Positions 13,454 to 25,156 of a DNA stretch of 64,000 bases are shown here, piece after piece; within the stretch, counting starts at the first letter, position 1; every line of letters begins with the position of its first letter. A model generated the notes under the pieces. It saw only the letters and a program-made list of their open reading frames with translations, did no database searches and was not told the DNA's origin. Made by a program: the position numbers and the translations under genes. This DNA is from Lanius collurio (Eukaryota; Chordata; Aves; Passeriformes; Laniidae). The stretch spans positions 10,119,449 to 10,183,448 of the forward strand of contig JACBWW010000020.1 of NCBI GenBank assembly GCA_020086605.1, written 5' to 3'.

Positions 13454-14290
13454 GTTACAGAACTGAAGAATGGCTGAGGTGGGAAGATTCCTGAGAAAAT
13501 CTGCCAGTCCAACCATTCTGCTTAAAGCAAGAAAATCTAAACCAGGTTCCTCTAGGATCATGCCATCAGGTTTTGAATATCTCTGAGAAGGAAGCCTCAG
13601 CAGTTGCTCTGGACAGTTTTTTAGCATGTTTGATCATTCTCACAGTAAAAAAAAATATATATATTTAATTTTGTTTGAACGGTGGTTTGGATTTTGATTT
13701 GATCTGATGGGTTTTTTTTTTTAAATTTTTAAAATGGAAACTCTTGTATTTCAATAGAAATTAAGAAAAAATCCCAACCAACCAACACCTGTGCCCATTT
13801 CTTCTTTTGTTGTCACTGGGGCACACTGGGAAGAAAGTCTATCTTCTTTGTACATTTCCATCAATATTTGTATACTTTTATAAGATATCTCTGATTTGTC
13901 TTCTCCTGGCTGAACAGCCCCAACTCTCTTAGCATTTCCTCTTATTTCAGATGCTTCAGTCCCTTAAGAGTTTCTGTGGGTTTTAGTTGCTTGTTATCCT
14001 GCACATCCATTTTTCTCTTGTACTGAGCAGTCCAGAAATGGACCCTGCACTCCAGATATATTTTACTGGTGCAGATGAGAGGAGAAGGATCACCACTGTC
14101 CATCATCTTCCTGACGCTGTTGTGGGCTGGTGGGATGGGTTTTTTTGCCACAAGGATACATTCACTCTTAGCCCAGGTTCAGCTCATTTTCCATGCAAAC
14201 TGCCAGGTTTTTTTCTGCAATTCATTGGTCACTAGACTCTTCTGGAGCATGAACTTGTGCAGGTTTTGACAATTCCCTTGGAGGAACTCG
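13454..14290 (-). mobile_element. CR1 LINE, antisense, 3' UTR into 3' part of ORF2
   Basis: Long degenerate CR1 on the minus strand. Antisense landmarks in order are 'gaagaatggctgaggt' at 13465, 'gccagtccaacc' at 13502, 'gttttgaatatctctgag' at 13570, 'gtgcccatttcttct' at 13791, 'cttctcctggctgaacagccccaactctctta' at 13900, 'gatgcttcagtccctta' at 13950, 'tctcttgtactgagcagtccagaaatgga' at 14013, 'gcactccagatatattttactggtgc' at 14048 and 'ttttttgccacaaggatacattc' at 14139. These match CR1 from the 3' end back into late ORF2. Between about 13650 and 13785 the alignment is replaced by an AT-rich, T-run-rich stretch longer than expected, probably a simple-repeat expansion or small insertion. Stops and indels are frequent; the copy is dead. 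Confidence 0.92.
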
Positions 14291-16743
14291 ATGATTTTCC
14301 TAGGAACAGACATAGTAAATCCCAGGACAGTCAAGGCTTATTTTACAAAATACTGACTTCATTCTCTCATCAAAACACTTTGAAACTTCCTATGGTAATG
14401 TCCATTCTTTTTATGTTAGTCAAAATATGATAATCATTATTTACTTTCCTAAAGAGAAAGATGGCATAAATATTGACCAAAAACTACCATGATTCCTTAC
14501 TAGAATTTTTATTGTTTTTTTTTATAATTGAAAGTTACACTAGGATCAATTTGAATTGTGAATGCTGACATTAGATGCCATTTTAAATCTATATGTAAAA
14601 TCACTAATTCAAACATTTATTATGATATTCATCAGCATTTATATTAAAAATTATTTATCTCTTTGAAATAGCTATGGTTTGGGCTTTGTTTTGTTTGGTT
14701 GTTACAGATACAGAATTTACTGCATCCATAGAATTAATAAAGATTCTAAGTGCCAAAGCTGAGTTTTGCTTTCTCAGAGGAAAATAAAATGATTTTTGCT
14801 AGATAAACATACTAACCAATTATTTAGTTTTACTTTCATGGCACTTATTCTGTAAGCAAATGGTGCTTCCACTTCTTTTTTTTTCTTCCTTGCTCACAGA
14901 CTTTGAGGTGTGAATCTAAATCTTCTCAACTAAGTATGGGCAGTTTCAAGAGTATTTCTTTTCTATTCTGCTTCCAGGGGCCATTATAGTATGGAAAAAT
15001 AGAATTCCTAATAAGATACTTCAATGGTATATCTAGTTCCTTCCCTTACAATAACATAATTTCAAAGTACAGACCATTCAGATAATTCCTGCAGCACAAA
15101 ATAGCGCTCACAGTTAGCTTCTTATTCCCAGTTTGCTAGAAGAATTTATGTGGCAAGCAGGGTTAGAATGATTGGGGAATCCTAATGACACTTCTGCACT
15201 TCTGAAAATCTAAGTAAAAAGGAGTTTTGCATAAAGGAGAACTTTCTGTGCTTCTGTTTATTGGCACTGAATAATAAAATCATAATCAAACAGCAGTAAC
15301 AACCTGGTAGGGTGTTATTTTAGAATGTATATGTAGAAGTAGAATTATTTCTTTTCCTTTTTCAGGTTGTTACAGTACTATCATACTTATTTTCTTTATT
15401 AAATTTGGCCTTTTTCCATTGCTGGCTCCTGCTCCTTGACAGTATAAGATTTCCCAGAAAGCATAGTCTGTTAACAGAAAACATCATCAGCTGCTTACTG
15501 AGCTTACAGAGCTCACATTTCAGGTTTTAATAATGGCATGCTTGCTGCAAAAAGTTCTCAAGACAGCTAGAGATGACCTGTAATTATTCGCCACAGAAGT
15601 CATAGCGATGACTTCATTTTTACATGTCTTTTTACTTCTCTGTTCCTGTTTCATACAAAGAAGTGTGATCCTTGGTATTCATTATTTCTTTTTCTTTTCT
15701 ATGAGCATTTAGTATAGAATAAATAAGTATGTTGGTTTCATATTTGAAAAAAATATGTTTCTCGTAAATAAAGATTAGAACATAATACCAATGTTCTTGG
15801 TGAAGGAATAGGATAGAGATGAATATAAGCAGCAGATAACATATGTAGCTTAAAGAATGTTAGTCTGAAGCGGTATTTTTATGAACTTAAGTTTCAAGAG
15901 AGTTGATTAATTTACTCTAGGACTAAATATTTTAAAGATAATCTGCAGACTGTATTATACTGAACTTCCTCAGGTATCCTCTAACAGTGATTGTCTCTTG
16001 AATTCAGTGTGCCCATTCTGTGTGCAATTAAACAGATGTAATTTAAAAATGTGGAGTTTTTTGTTTCTATATATGTTACTTAACTTACAAGGATCTACCT
16101 AATAACATATGGCATATCCAGGTCTTCCAAAATCACAGTCAAAAATGAAAAATAGTACCTAGCAAAATTTATTTCTTCTATTTATTCTTATATATTCTTA
16201 TTTTTAGACACTTCAATAAAAACAGCACAACCAAAGTGTTTTCTCATTTTTTGCAGTGCATGAAATTAACATATCATCAATTCATAATAAATGATGGTAT
16301 GCATGCTAAGGATTTCATTTCACTTTATTCATTGATAAGGAAGAAAACAAACACATACTAACGGACAAGAAACAATAGAAGTCTGTATAAGATAAACTGG
16401 AAAACTGGATCACTGAAACACTGGTCCTAGTTTCCAGGTGTTATAAAATTTTTTTCAAAACAGTTATCATTATGTTCTTAACTGTCACGCAAAATTGAGC
16501 TTGAGTTTAAACGAATATGAGAAGAAAAAAAATGCAGTTAAATTTTTCCCACTTCAGTCAGTCAAGTGTGTTATGTATTTGTGATATGAAAAAAAAGAGA
16601 CAGACTTATATCACATCTTAGCTCCCATGCATTTTAAATGTGCATTTTAACTATGGCTCGAAATAACTCTATGATATGTGCTCAGCAGATAAACCAGGAA
16701 GTGACTAAAATTCTACATTTTCAATTCTATCCTCGAAACATTA
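14291..16743. other. AT-rich unique sequence, no gene seen
   Basis: No mobile element end, RNA gene or coding exon recognised. Composition is uniformly AT-rich up to the 6-base target duplication that precedes the LTR at 16750. Confidence 0.55.
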
Positions 16744-16749
16744 CTTGAC
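16744..16749. repeat. Target-site duplication, left copy (CTTGAC)
   Basis: The hexamer CTTGAC directly precedes the TG that opens the LTR and is repeated exactly at 17169-17174 after the closing CA. A six-base duplication is typical of beta- and alpharetrovirus-like (ERVK-type) integrases. Confidence 0.85.
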
Positions 16750-17168
16750 TGTGGTGATCTGGTCACTCACTGCTTTTCCGATCCCATACTGCTCTCCCTA
16801 CTTTCCTCTGCCCCTAGCCCTGGCTGCTCCCTCGGGCTCTCCCTATTTGCTCCTGTACCCCAACTCTGCCCATGTTCCACCCCTGAGCCCCTGAAAACCC
16901 CCCCCCCAGCCCCCTGATCACGAGGTGTCTCTGCCTCTGGGGATCTTTGGGATGAGATGTGAGATTAAAGATCCTCTTAAACCCTCATGGGGAGACCATT
17001 CCCGCCTCCTTCGCTGTCACTGTTGTAGAGCTGACAGCTACCGGAGCAAAAGTGCTGAGCTGTCCGAGATGGGCTGTGGGAGGACAGAATGGCTGCCCTA
17101 CCCTGAGAAACCCCACTGAGCTCCCAGGGAAAGCTGCAGCTTGCTAAACCAAACATAGCACTACAACA
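16750..17168 (+). mobile_element. Solo LTR of an endogenous retrovirus, 419 bp, TG...CA ends
   Basis: A GC-rich block stands out from AT-rich surroundings. It opens with TGTGGTG, closes with ACAACA, and is bounded by perfect 6-base direct repeats CTTGAC on both sides, the signature of retroviral integration. An ATTAAA polyadenylation-type signal at 16964-16969, within 'gagattaaagatcc', suggests plus orientation. A C9 run lies near 16899. No internal gag-pol-env follows, so this is a solo LTR left by recombination between two LTRs. A six-base duplication points to an ERVK-like (beta/alpha) lineage, but the family name is not determined. Open frames inside it are short and not taken as genes. 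It lies about 40 bases upstream of an older CR1 3' end. Confidence 0.85.
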
Positions 17169-17174
17169 CTTGAC
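17169..17174. repeat. Target-site duplication, right copy (CTTGAC)
   Basis: Exact match to the hexamer at 16744-16749, directly after the LTR's terminal CA. Confidence 0.85.
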
Positions 17175-17214
17175 CTTCTTCAGCTACAAATGGATCTGCA
17201 GCACCTGTATTTAG

Positions 17215-17498
17215 CCTGCAGCAGTAACAGGACCAGAGGCAATGGGCATAAACTGAAATGGGAGATTCCCTCTAAATGTAAGGAAACACTTTTTTTTAGT
17301 GGTGGATGACTGAACACAGTCATAGCTTGCCCATAAAAAGAAACATCCCTGCTTGGAGATATCCAAAGGATGCCTGGACATTGTGCTGGGTTGTCTGCTC
17401 CAGGTGTCTCTGCTTGAGCAGGTATGTTGGACCTGATGACCTCCAGAGGTCCCTTCCAACATCAGTCATTTTGTGTTTTTGTGATCCTGTGATTCTGT
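17215..17498 (+). mobile_element. CR1 LINE 3'-end fragment
   Basis: Plus-strand CR1 3' region. It contains 'aacaggaccagaggcaatgg' at 17226, 'aggaaacacttttttt' at 17280, 'gcttggagatatccaaagg' at 17352, 'tctgcttgagcaggt' at 17409, 'ggacctgatgacctccagag' at 17429 and 'ggtcccttccaac' at 17448, and ends in 'atcctgtgattctgt', the decayed tandem CR1 terminus. It is the sense-strand counterpart of the CR1 types seen antisense at 6812 and 13454. Noncoding. Confidence 0.92.
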
Positions 17499-19134
17499 AA
17501 CTTCAGGAGAGTCACCAGAGTAGACTTGTTCTCAGTCATCAGAATTGACGCTGTGATCTTGATATTTTAATTCTAAAAATTTAAAAGACTTATGTGCTTT
17601 TCAGTCATGAGAATATTTCTGTATCACAATGCATATTAAAATTACTATAGGACATGTTAGGAGTATGAAATCACCATGCAGGAACTGTTCTGTGATAATT
17701 GCCATGCTAATTTGAGGTAGCTTATTATTACACTGTGCAATCTAACTTGAATTTGTCTTAGACTCAGCCTAGGTATACAGGTAAGTAGAGCAAAGGAGCT
17801 GAATTGTTAGACTAGACAACTTGATTGCTTGTCTGTAAACAGTTTGTAAGTCCTAAGAGGACTTTCTGAAAAACAAAGTCAGGAACATGAAATAATAAAT
17901 TTATTCATTCAGATCTGGCTAAGACTGCTTGCAATACACTTTCTAATACATATAGACCTACAATTTTATTCCATAAATGGATATATATTCCAAGGGGATA
18001 TTAAAAGAAGAGACAATCCTGCTGAAGAGTTAGATCATTTGAAGATAAAAGCTAAAACCCCCAGAGGCACACAGGTGCCTGAGGGCATGACTACACATGA
18101 GCAGAGATTCAGCTGGCCAAATGTACAAATAGCTTTGGTATTGAGGTTAAGTTTGCATGCTTGCATAGCAATATGCTAAAATTCATTTGTCCTTGTAAGC
18201 AGAGTCCACTGAAGTAAAACTTGGCAATATTGGAAAATTCTGTGTCTACATTTTTCTGAAGCCATTTGGACCTGCTATGAAAGGTGTGTCACAGGATGAG
18301 AAAGATCAAAATAAAGGAAATTTACTGTTTCAGATATATTTGTGCTGTATTAGCTTACAGTACTTGTTGAAAAATAAAAGGGAATTCCAGAACAGACTAT
18401 TAAATTTAGAATATTCTTCTTGTGCATGATAAAAAACAATAGAGGAGCTAGGCTACCTTGATGGAAACATTTTAGCAAAATCTGATAGATTTTCTGAAAG
18501 ATAGTATATCTTTGGCAAATATTGAAAAAATATTGTTAGGACACGGTTCTCAGAGATTCCAACAGTGGCTGTACCTTAACTAAAATATATTAGGATTGGA
18601 ATTTTCAAAAGGGAAAAAATTATCTAATATCCCAATTTAAACTAATATCTCTATTCCAAGGCCCTTTCAGCAAGTATTTGATATTTATCTCTATTGAGCT
18701 TTTCAAGCATTTCCAAGTTAATTGTTATGATTTGGTTCCAGCCTCATATATTGATTTAAAAGACTCACATAGAAGTTCCATAGGATTCAGGAGGTGTTAT
18801 ATATTCACACAAGCATCTGCAAAATAAATGTTCAAACAAAACTTCCCAATTTGTACAATGATGATAAAGATTGTTTTATAATTATAAGTAGAATACACAA
18901 TATGTGAAATCAGTTTATTTTTATTTAGAGAAATAAATATAACTTCTCTGATCTGTTAATATCTGTTCTGTAGTGACTTCAACATGCAAAAATTGGAGTA
19001 TCCTGAGCACTTTTGCAAATGTTACTTGTGAAGATTTTATGATGTAAATAGGAATCACTAAGTAGCAAGTCTCAGGCTAGGTACAGTGTTACAACTTTTT
19101 TTAGTGACTTCTACTGATTCTCTTGAGATGTCTT

Positions 19135-19158
19135 TAATAATAATAATAATAATAATAA
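19135..19158. repeat. (TAA)8 microsatellite
   Basis: Eight uninterrupted TAA units, followed shortly by a short TGATGC/TGCTGC stretch at about 19169-19187. Confidence 0.92.
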
Positions 19159-22100
19159 AAAATATCAATGATGCTGATGCTGCTGCTTTACGTCCCTTTT
19201 TTTTGCAGTACTTTTATTTTCTGACAGGACTTCAAGGTAAGATGTATCATTTGCCTGAAATGGCACTAAGAAAAAAGAATTTCTGATAAATAAAGAATTA
19301 TCACAGGATATTCTTATATCATCACTGAAGAATCACCTATGTGTACTTGGAAGTGTATATGATCATCCATTATACTCTCCAATGCTTTGGAGTAGGCAAC
19401 AAGGTTTTAAATATTCTCATAGCACTAAAAATACTACACCATTAAAGGTGAAAGTCCTTCTTTCAGAGATCCCCTGTGGGGTCTTAGACATATGTTCTTA
19501 TATTCTAGCTGTCTATACAGTGGAGAGCTTTATTTTATTGACCCAAATTTGGCCGTCATACTTCAAAGTCTTCAATCCTTTTATACGGCAGGAAACTCTT
19601 ATACACTATGACAAAAAAACAAGAAAAGTGACAGAATAAAAGGAAAGTAGAAAATGTGAGGCTTAGATTCATAGAGAATGGCATAGAAAATTGGTTTGTT
19701 CTGACTTTCCATCAGGAACAATTAATCTACCAGACCTACAGTTAATCTGCAAGTAGACAACAAGGAGAGTGTAACTAAGTGATGCACTGGATCAGTTTCA
19801 AAAATTATATTCAGTCTAATAGCAGGGAGGAAATTATTTTTCCTTGTTCAAATGAGAAAGTAAAAGGTATGGGCATGTTAAAAGAACAGAGGAGATCTCA
19901 GACATGAAACAACGATTATCTCAGAGCTTATCAAGGAATGAAACTGATTTTGTTGCATTATTTAATTCAAGAAGTATGAAAACGAATTATATATGTATTT
20001 TTTCCACATTAACTGCAGCAGTAAATCATATTAGAAATTCGAAGATAAGGAAATAAAGCTACTGCTGAATGAATTGAAGGTTTGTCTAAGACACTGGATT
20101 CAAGCTAATTTTTTTTTAACTTCCTGTGACACCCAATATGCCTTCAAGTTGGAGAGAAGGAAGGCAAATATTTGGCAACGTTACTTTTAGAAGGGCTACT
20201 ATCATATATTTTCCCTTTATCGACAGTCATGATTCATGGTTTTCAGGTTCATGATATACCTGCATATTGCAATTCTGAAAGAATAAATGGTAAACAAAAG
20301 CTTCCATCCAAGGTACAAGGAACACTAGGATGTCCTCATCTACTTGTACAGTGAAACAACCATCATAACTCACTATTTCAGTGGTTATTCCAAATGGTTT
20401 CCTATCTTTTCACTATGTAGAAGAACTCGGCACACTTAAATTCTAAAAATAAAAACAAACAAACAAAAGAACAATACCAACCACTAATCTAATTGTGTTA
20501 TCTGATTTTTCTCTAGACTCTTCATTTTCTGGAAACAGTACATACAAAATACAGTCTTAGAGAGTAACAAGGTTTACACAGAAAAATACTTGGTGTCCTT
20601 GAACCAACTGATTTTCTTTTCTGGAAGTTAAGTCATATAAGAGAGAATTTCAGATGATCTATTGATAATAAACAAAATAAACAGCATAATATAGCTTTCC
20701 TAACCCAGAACACAGTATCTCATACCTTATTTTCTGGTACAGCCATGAAGAAAACAAAGGGAAAACCTTTTCAGCTGGGCATACTGCAGTCTAGCCAACT
20801 AAAGAATCCGATAAACATGCATCTCACTTGCTGTTATTGTGCACAAGAATCTTAAGATTTCATTAGTTTCCAGACATTTAGTTACCTACCTGAATTTAGA
20901 ATCCAAGTTTAAAAAAGTAATGACTAGTTTTCCCATTTTTTAATCTGTGTATGAGATTTTGTTACTCTATTTCACACAAGTACTAAAGATTTTTAAGATT
21001 ACTGTTATGTATCAGAATTAAAACCAGTTAGCCTGTATGTGGGACATTCACAAACAGACGAGATTAACATCTAGGCTCAGGTTTTGTTCAGATTTATATT
21101 TGGCCTTAATCACAACTTATTGTCTATTATAGAACAATTTATTTTCTGTTTGTATGTCTAGTGCTCTCTTTTTTAAACATTTACTGGACAAGAAACATGA
21201 GTGTGAGATTTAAAGAGCTAGAAATGCCTTATGGGCAGTCACAGTCTCAGTAAATGGCACTATTTCTACAGTGGGGAACTACTGTCAAAGAGAAAGCCAG
21301 AGATTTTCTCAGAGATTCTCCCCTCATACTGGTGAAATCATAATAATTAGATTACATTAGCAGAGAATTCATCTAATCAGTAGATACTATTATGTATTTA
21401 GATGAAAAACAGAAACATTACTGGCCAGGGCATTAAGTTAAATCCAGCATTGCTTAGTATTAATTTTTAATGCTTATGAAGTAGATGCAAAGGAATTACC
21501 TCCAACCACAAATTAAGGCTCCATTTCTTATTAGTTTTGTATACCAACTCCACTGAGATGGACTACCTGCCCAGAAACTGTGAGGGCATGTATCTGAGGT
21601 AAAAATTGCTGGAGATGCAAGATAAGAAGTCATTGGTATTTGGACATGTATAGCTAGGTGAAGGTAAATTAGTCACCAAATTTATATTTAGGTATTTAAA
21701 CACCCATTAAAGTTTACCTGCTCCAAAGGTGCCAAGTCATTTTTCTGTGTTTGATCTGTGGGTATCAAAATTGATTAAACAGTTTAAACATTTTAATAAA
21801 AATTCAGTAGGAATTAAACACCTAGTTTTCTTGGTGAATGTGTTTTGACAATGTTTCACAAATAAATTCATTTCCATTGGAAAAAACCTTTTCAAGTAAC
21901 CTATAGATTACAAGAATATTACTATGATGCAGTGATAGAAAGTCCTATTCAAATATCTAAAATTTTCATAAGATCTAATGGAAGGAATGTGATATATAAA
22001 GAGGTGCTGGATCAGACATAATTCAATGAGCTGAATATGGCCTGTGTTGCCCATCATATGATATTCCTAATGTCTTGATATTCCTGTATTTTATTAATGA

Positions 22101-24551
22101 TTGCATTAATTTTTGTGTATCACATTTGAAATTTCTGATTTGAAAATAAAAAAACGTAATTAAACTTGATACATTCAAAACCCACTGAAAGCTGTTAAAT
22201 AATAAACACACCTCTACCTTGATAATACACTTATAAATGTATGATGGAATCTAAAGTGGTTTTTACCTGCATCCCAAACAAAGAACAAAAGTTCTAGTCA
22301 GAAGAGAAGGAGTAATTAGAGGAGAAAAATTCTGTGTCATCATACTCATCCAGCTGGTTAAAGGCTAGGAAAAGATTAATAGTTATAGTACAAATTAAAA
22401 TGTGAATATAATAATGTAATTTTATTGTACTTTCATTGTAATTGAAAAGGTGTAATGGGAGAGATGGATGTGCTTCGAAGTGTGCTTGTAATAAAGTACC
22501 TCAAACTGTGAACACATGGGTAATTAAAAGGAAACTAATCTCATCCAAAATAGTATTGGGCATTGGCTAATCAAATGATAATGTTAATCTTGCTATCCAA
22601 GAAAGTAATTTTCTATTCCAGAGATTTTGTAGTTTTATAATGCATTATGTTATGTTTGCTGCCACAGACTTTAATTGGGAAATGCATAATTCAAAGGATT
22701 GCATGTAATGTTATTAAAATTATATTTAGATTTTGTACTTAGATTTCCTAGAAAATGTCATGCTTTTTGCATTTGCTGTTGTGCTATTTACTCATTATAT
22801 TTACAATTTACCATTGTACACACTGTAAAACTTCTCTTAAATTTATGTAGCAGCATATATGAACATTTTTCATGGTTAATCCTTGTAAAACCAGTTTCTC
22901 TTATTGTAAGTAATACTTTTAGCATATACAGTAAAGAGGGAAGAATAAAATGCCACAAAGTATTTCTTTTTCTTACAGTTCTGTTTTCTTTTTCATTGGG
23001 GCAATCCTCAGGGTCAGGTATCATTCATAAGAAAAGTAATGAAAATTGGGCTGAATCTAGGAAGTTGACCTATCCCTTTATTTGCAAATGAAGTTGTCAG
23101 TAAGCCGAATCTGCATCACTCACAATGATGTCAGCCCTTTGAGCCAAACCACAAAGCCTGGATGAAAACTCTTTGAGTATTGCTTTCCAAATAAATGTAT
23201 TAAAAAGATAGCAGGGAGTCTTATTGAAGAAAGAGAGGCAAGAACTACTGATCTAATCTCCATTACCTTCATTACTTAGTTTCAGAAGCCCACAATTGCT
23301 GCTGAGTTTTTTTAAACAAGCTCAGGTGATTAATTTTGTCCTTTGTTCTCTGACTACAAGCCAGCAAAACATGTATAGTATTCTGTTCAATACATATTAT
23401 GGAACAGAAAAAAATACCAAAACAAAACAAAAAAAATCCCTAAACAACAGCTTCATTTACCAGCCATACTTCTAATCATACTATAATGTTCAGGCAACAA
23501 AATGTGGAGCTAAGTGAAATAACTTGATGGGAAACTTCTTATGCATTCTTTCCAACTGTTCCCAAATTCATCAATGCTTAATCCACCTGTCAGTAAAAGT
23601 CTATGCCTTGTCAAGTGTTCTGCTATAGTATTTCAAATAAAAATTGTCTTTAATTTTCCAGGATGCTGGAAGATACGTTAAATAAACATCTTTTCTCCTA
23701 TAGTTGTCCTAGTGGTGATTCCATATAACTTCCAGTCGTAACAATTTTTATTGAGTGTAAAGTGAATTGGAGAAAGGTGACAGTAATTGGTGGTCACAGA
23801 GATGAAAGAAAAATTTTATCAAATGAGTAGTCTGCGGTAGTACCTAGGTAAGATTCACATCAGGAAATGAAATAAAAATCCACTGCTGTAAACTGTTTAG
23901 ATTTTTAATTTTTCTTTAATCAAAGCCATTTTCACACAGTAATTTGATTTGTATGACATTAATCAGAGGCTGCAAATACAAATAATGAAAATGGTTCTTG
24001 TTAATAGGTAGGCAGATGGATTTTCTCCATAAATATTTCAAGAGAGAAGTTAATCCATAATATTATTGATTGAACATGAAATAAAAAGTGTCTATTTTTC
24101 ACTTGCTGAATGCACAAGAACTGATGTTCTGCTAATAGGAACTGCACATCCAGCAAGAAACAAATTATATCCATGTGATCTCTGGCTGTGATGACTTCAG
24201 ATCTCACACTCTAAGTAGTGTGTCAGGCCAAATCTGAATCTTTCATATAGGAAAAAGAAAGATGAAGAGTCAAACAGCCTCAGGTACCTATGTTAGTAGT
24301 TCAGCAATTGAATTTTTTCCCTCTGGTAAGCTGTGAATATGAATCCCCTCATAGTTCAAGAAGTCATTCTGCAGCTGGAAATAGTGTGTTCAAAGTCTTG
24401 GTATCCTACTCATTAAAAAGCCCATGAAAGTTTTAAAGAAAAGTAGTTGTTTTTATCTGGGGTGTTAGACAAATTCAGAAAATTCTTGTTCATTCATTAA
24501 CTTGTTTTCTGAAAACAGTCACAGATAGGTGTTCGAAGTTATGTCAGAGAG

Positions 24552-24565
24552 AAAAAAAAAAAAAA
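24552..24565. repeat. A14 homopolymer
   Basis: Fourteen A followed by 'gaaagaaaaa'. It lies about 75 bases before the antisense CR1 piece; no poly-A-tailed retroposon was recognised with it. Confidence 0.85.
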
Positions 24566-24637
24566 GAAAGAAAAATCAGGATAATTCATTTCTCCTCCAG
24601 CCAACCATCTTTTTCATCTCAAAGTCAACACTGAAAT

Positions 24638-24789
24638 CATGGGATTAGTCCAGCTGGGTTTTGAAAACCATCAAGTATGGAGAATGTGAAGTGTACCTGG
24701 GTGACCTAGTTCAACACTTAATTATAGTTGGAATTAATAAATTTCTTACTGAATCTCCTTCAGCCATAATCAGACAATTTATAACCATT
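24638..24789 (-). mobile_element. CR1 LINE fragment (3' part), antisense, interrupted by LTR
   Basis: Degenerate antisense CR1. The blocks 'gtccagctgggttttgaa' at 24648, 'accatcaagtatggag', 'ctgggtgacctagttcaac' and 'aatctccttcagccataat', ending in 'ataaccattt', match the CR1 run 'gaatatctccaaggatggag ... ctgggcaacctgttccag ... aaaccatt' in order. The CR1 breaks at 24789, where an antisense LTR fragment begins, and resumes at 24932 further into the element. The CR1 was therefore the older host sequence. Confidence 0.75.
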
Positions 24790-24931
24790 TGTCGTGGTTT
24801 AATTGCAGCAAACAAGTACCATGCAGCTGCTCTCTCACTCCCCCACCAATGGGGTTGAGGAGAGAATCAGAAGGGTAAAAGCAGGAAAACTCATTGGCGT
24901 AGATAAAGACAATTTAATAGGGAAAACAAAA
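24790..24931 (-). mobile_element. LTR fragment (ERVL-like bird family), antisense, truncated
   Basis: Starts with the inverted LTR end 'tgtcgtggtttaa' and continues 'accatgcagctgctctctcactcccccacc', 'ggagagaatcagaagggtaaaa' and 'gataaagacaatttaatagg'. This is the U5-R end of a very common bird LTR whose opposite end reads 'tgtcctggtttcagctgggat'. The same family appears at 31454-31815 (antisense) and 50981-51700 (sense). Only the terminal 140 or so bases are present; U3 is missing. CR1 sequence lies on both sides, with roughly 230 bases of CR1 missing at the right junction, which suggests that one deletion removed the rest of the LTR together with adjacent CR1. Confidence 0.82.
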
Positions 24932-25045
24932 CCTGGATGCTGTATTCCAGATGCAATGTAAGGACTGCTGAGTAAATGGTAATAACCACATTCCAAAATC
25001 CAGTGGCTGCACTGCTGTTAATATTGTTTGTGTGCTTTTAACCTT
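24932..25045 (-). mobile_element. CR1 LINE fragment (late ORF2), antisense, right of the LTR
   Basis: 'ctggatgctgtattccagatgcaatg', 'ggactgctgagtaaatggtaataaccac' and 'tccagtggctgcactgctgttaat' follow the CR1 antisense order '...gtattccagatgtggtctcaccagtgctgagtaaaggggaataatcacc...'. This continues the piece at 24638-24789 after an internal loss. Similarity fades near 25045. Confidence 0.7.
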
Positions 25046-25156
25046 CAGTATTCATTTCTACTGACTGCAGTAATGTGGAAATACCTTTTCAAAACTTGCA
25101 AAAAAAATATTGAATTAATCTGGAACTTAGTATGTAGGATCTTTGTAATGATGTCA

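Larger units (their letters stand above)
17499..24637. other. AT-rich unique sequence, no gene seen
   Basis: About 7 kb with no coding exon or mobile element that I can recognise. It holds a (TAA)8 microsatellite at 19135-19158 and an A14 run at 24552-24565. The 130-codon frame at 22699-23091 has no recognisable domain. The part 22420-22730 is rich in TAAT-type homeodomain-like core motifs and could be conserved noncoding DNA, which sequence alone cannot establish. Confidence 0.5.

Noticed and set aside
22699..23091. 130-codon plus-strand open frame
   Set aside because: AT-driven hydrophobic and cysteine-rich composition with no domain, splice or promoter context; expected by chance in 64 kb of AT-rich DNA.
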